Shown here: piece after piece, positions 14,225 to 14,765 of the stretch
Layout: every line of letters starts with the position of its first letter
How positions within the stretch are numbered: position 1 is the first letter of the stretch
NCBI GenBank assembly: GCA_019114715.1
Contig: DXEZ01000018.1
Span: forward strand, 1 to 14,765
Direction: 5' to 3'
DNA from: Candidatus Sphingobacterium stercoripullorum
GTDB taxonomy: Bacteria > Bacteroidota > Bacteroidia > Sphingobacteriales > Sphingobacteriaceae
Length of the DNA: 14,765 bases
The notes under the pieces: model-generated
Told to the model about the DNA's origin: nothing
The model's input: only the letters and a program-made list of their open reading frames with translations
The model's database searches: none
Made by a program: the position numbers and the translations under genes

Positions 14225-14765
14225 TTATTTATTGTGGGCTGTGCCTTTAGGGATGATTTTCAACATGTCTATGAGTGATGAAGCGTCTTCTGGTTTCATC
14301 TTTCCTGCTAAAATTAATCGTAACTCGCGCCGCTGTTGAGCTTGGTTGTAAAACATGATCTCCTGCTCGCTCTCTGGCTCAAGTGCTGGAACTGGTTGCG
14401 GTGAGCCATCTTGATCCACAGCTACAAAAGTATAGTAGGCCTCGTTGGATTTCACTTTAGTCCCTTTGGGAAGGTTTTGAGCGAAAACTTGCATGTGTAC
14501 TTCCATGGATGTTCTAAATGCGCGAGTTACATGCGCTTCGATAGTTAATACTTCACCAAGCTTAATGGATTGCTTGAAAGAGACGTTGTCTACCGATGCG
14601 GTTACTACGATGCTGCCGCTATGTTTTTGTGCAGCCATGGCGGCACAAATATCCATCCAGTAGAGTAGCTTCCCACCCATTAAATTGCCGAATGTGTTTG
14701 TATCATTGGGTAGCACCAATTCATTCATGACGGTGCGCGACTCACTTGCGTATCTTGATTGGGGT
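14225..14765 (-). CDS. Acyl-CoA thioesterase, hotdog fold (YciA/BFIT type), 5'-truncated by the window edge
   Basis: The frame is open to the window end. Upstream of the Met at 14728 it reads SRYASESRTV with no stop, and SESRT...LVLPNDTN is the usual N-terminus of this family, so that Met is internal and the true start lies past 14765. The hotdog core is clear: LPNDTNTFGNLMGGKLLYWMDI carries the Asn, Gly-Gly and Asp of the active site, followed by VTASVDNVSFKQSIKLGEVL, the paired strand EVHMQVFAQN, and YYTFVAVDQDGSPQPVP. These cytoplasmic enzymes hydrolyse acyl-CoA to free acid and CoA, typically medium- or long-chain. After the core, a Glu/Arg-rich helix (EPESEQEIMFYNQAQQRREL) leads to a short tail KMKPEDASSL... 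. The serpin gene follows 48 bp downstream on the same strand without a visible terminator. Substrate chain length cannot be told. Confidence 0.93.
   Translation of the reverse strand, partial: PQSRYASESRTVMNELVLPNDTNTFGNLMGGKLLYWMDICAAMAAQKHSGSIVVTASVDNVSFKQSIKLGEVLTIEAHVTRAFRTSMEVHMQVFAQNLPKGTKVKSNEAYYTFVAVDQDGSPQPVPALEPESEQEIMFYNQAQQRRELRLILAGKMKPEDASSLIDMLKIIPKGTAHNK

Noticed and set aside
14726..14728. ATG as start of the thioesterase
   Set aside because: The frame continues upstream with SESRT, the family's usual N-terminal segment; this Met is internal.

Overview
The window reads as chromosomal DNA of a member of the Bacteroidota. Supporting signs are TAnnTTTG-type -7 promoter boxes, A-rich leaders with few Shine-Dalgarno sites, a long divergent PurF-like amidotransferase, an NtrC-type regulator without a C-terminal helix-turn-helix, lipoproteins with Bacteroidota-style Cys-Gln-Lys-Glu-Glu starts, and a TonB-dependent receptor next to a lipoprotein. 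Genus cannot be resolved. Ten protein genes fill the window; the first and last run off its ends. I see no tRNA, rRNA, CRISPR array, insertion sequence or phage gene, and no gene-free stretch over 300 bases.

Left part (1-3823, + strand). The 3' part of a sigma-54 activator/response regulator is followed by a good -24/-12 (sigma-54) promoter candidate and an exported TPR protein, which ends at a clear terminator. Next comes a 638-residue class II glutamine amidotransferase/phosphoribosyltransferase related to PurF. It is preceded by a perfect AT-rich inverted repeat and a -7 box, and it ends at a strong bidirectional terminator shared with the convergent efflux operon.

Middle part (3823-12922). 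This is a metal-homeostasis region built around a 239-bp divergent intergenic region. On the minus strand lie a small His/Cys-rich exported protein, a His-rich periplasmic adaptor lipoprotein, a 1037-residue CusA/CzcA-type RND pump and a TolC-type outer-membrane channel: a complete tripartite metal exporter. On the plus strand, a predicted surface lipoprotein with two Met/His-rich YtkA-like repeats sits 8 bp upstream of a TonB-dependent receptor. That receptor carries the CxxxM...HxM residues known as the copper site of OprC, at almost the same spacing. The simplest reading is that one side expels a soft metal (probably copper or silver) from the periplasm and the other captures and imports copper. 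The lipoprotein-receptor pair is the best candidate here for a poorly described system.

Right part (12923-14765, - strand). A serpin of the inhibitory type, probably a lipoprotein, directly abuts the receptor gene stop to stop. Upstream of it is an acyl-CoA thioesterase of the hotdog fold, whose 5' end lies beyond the window.
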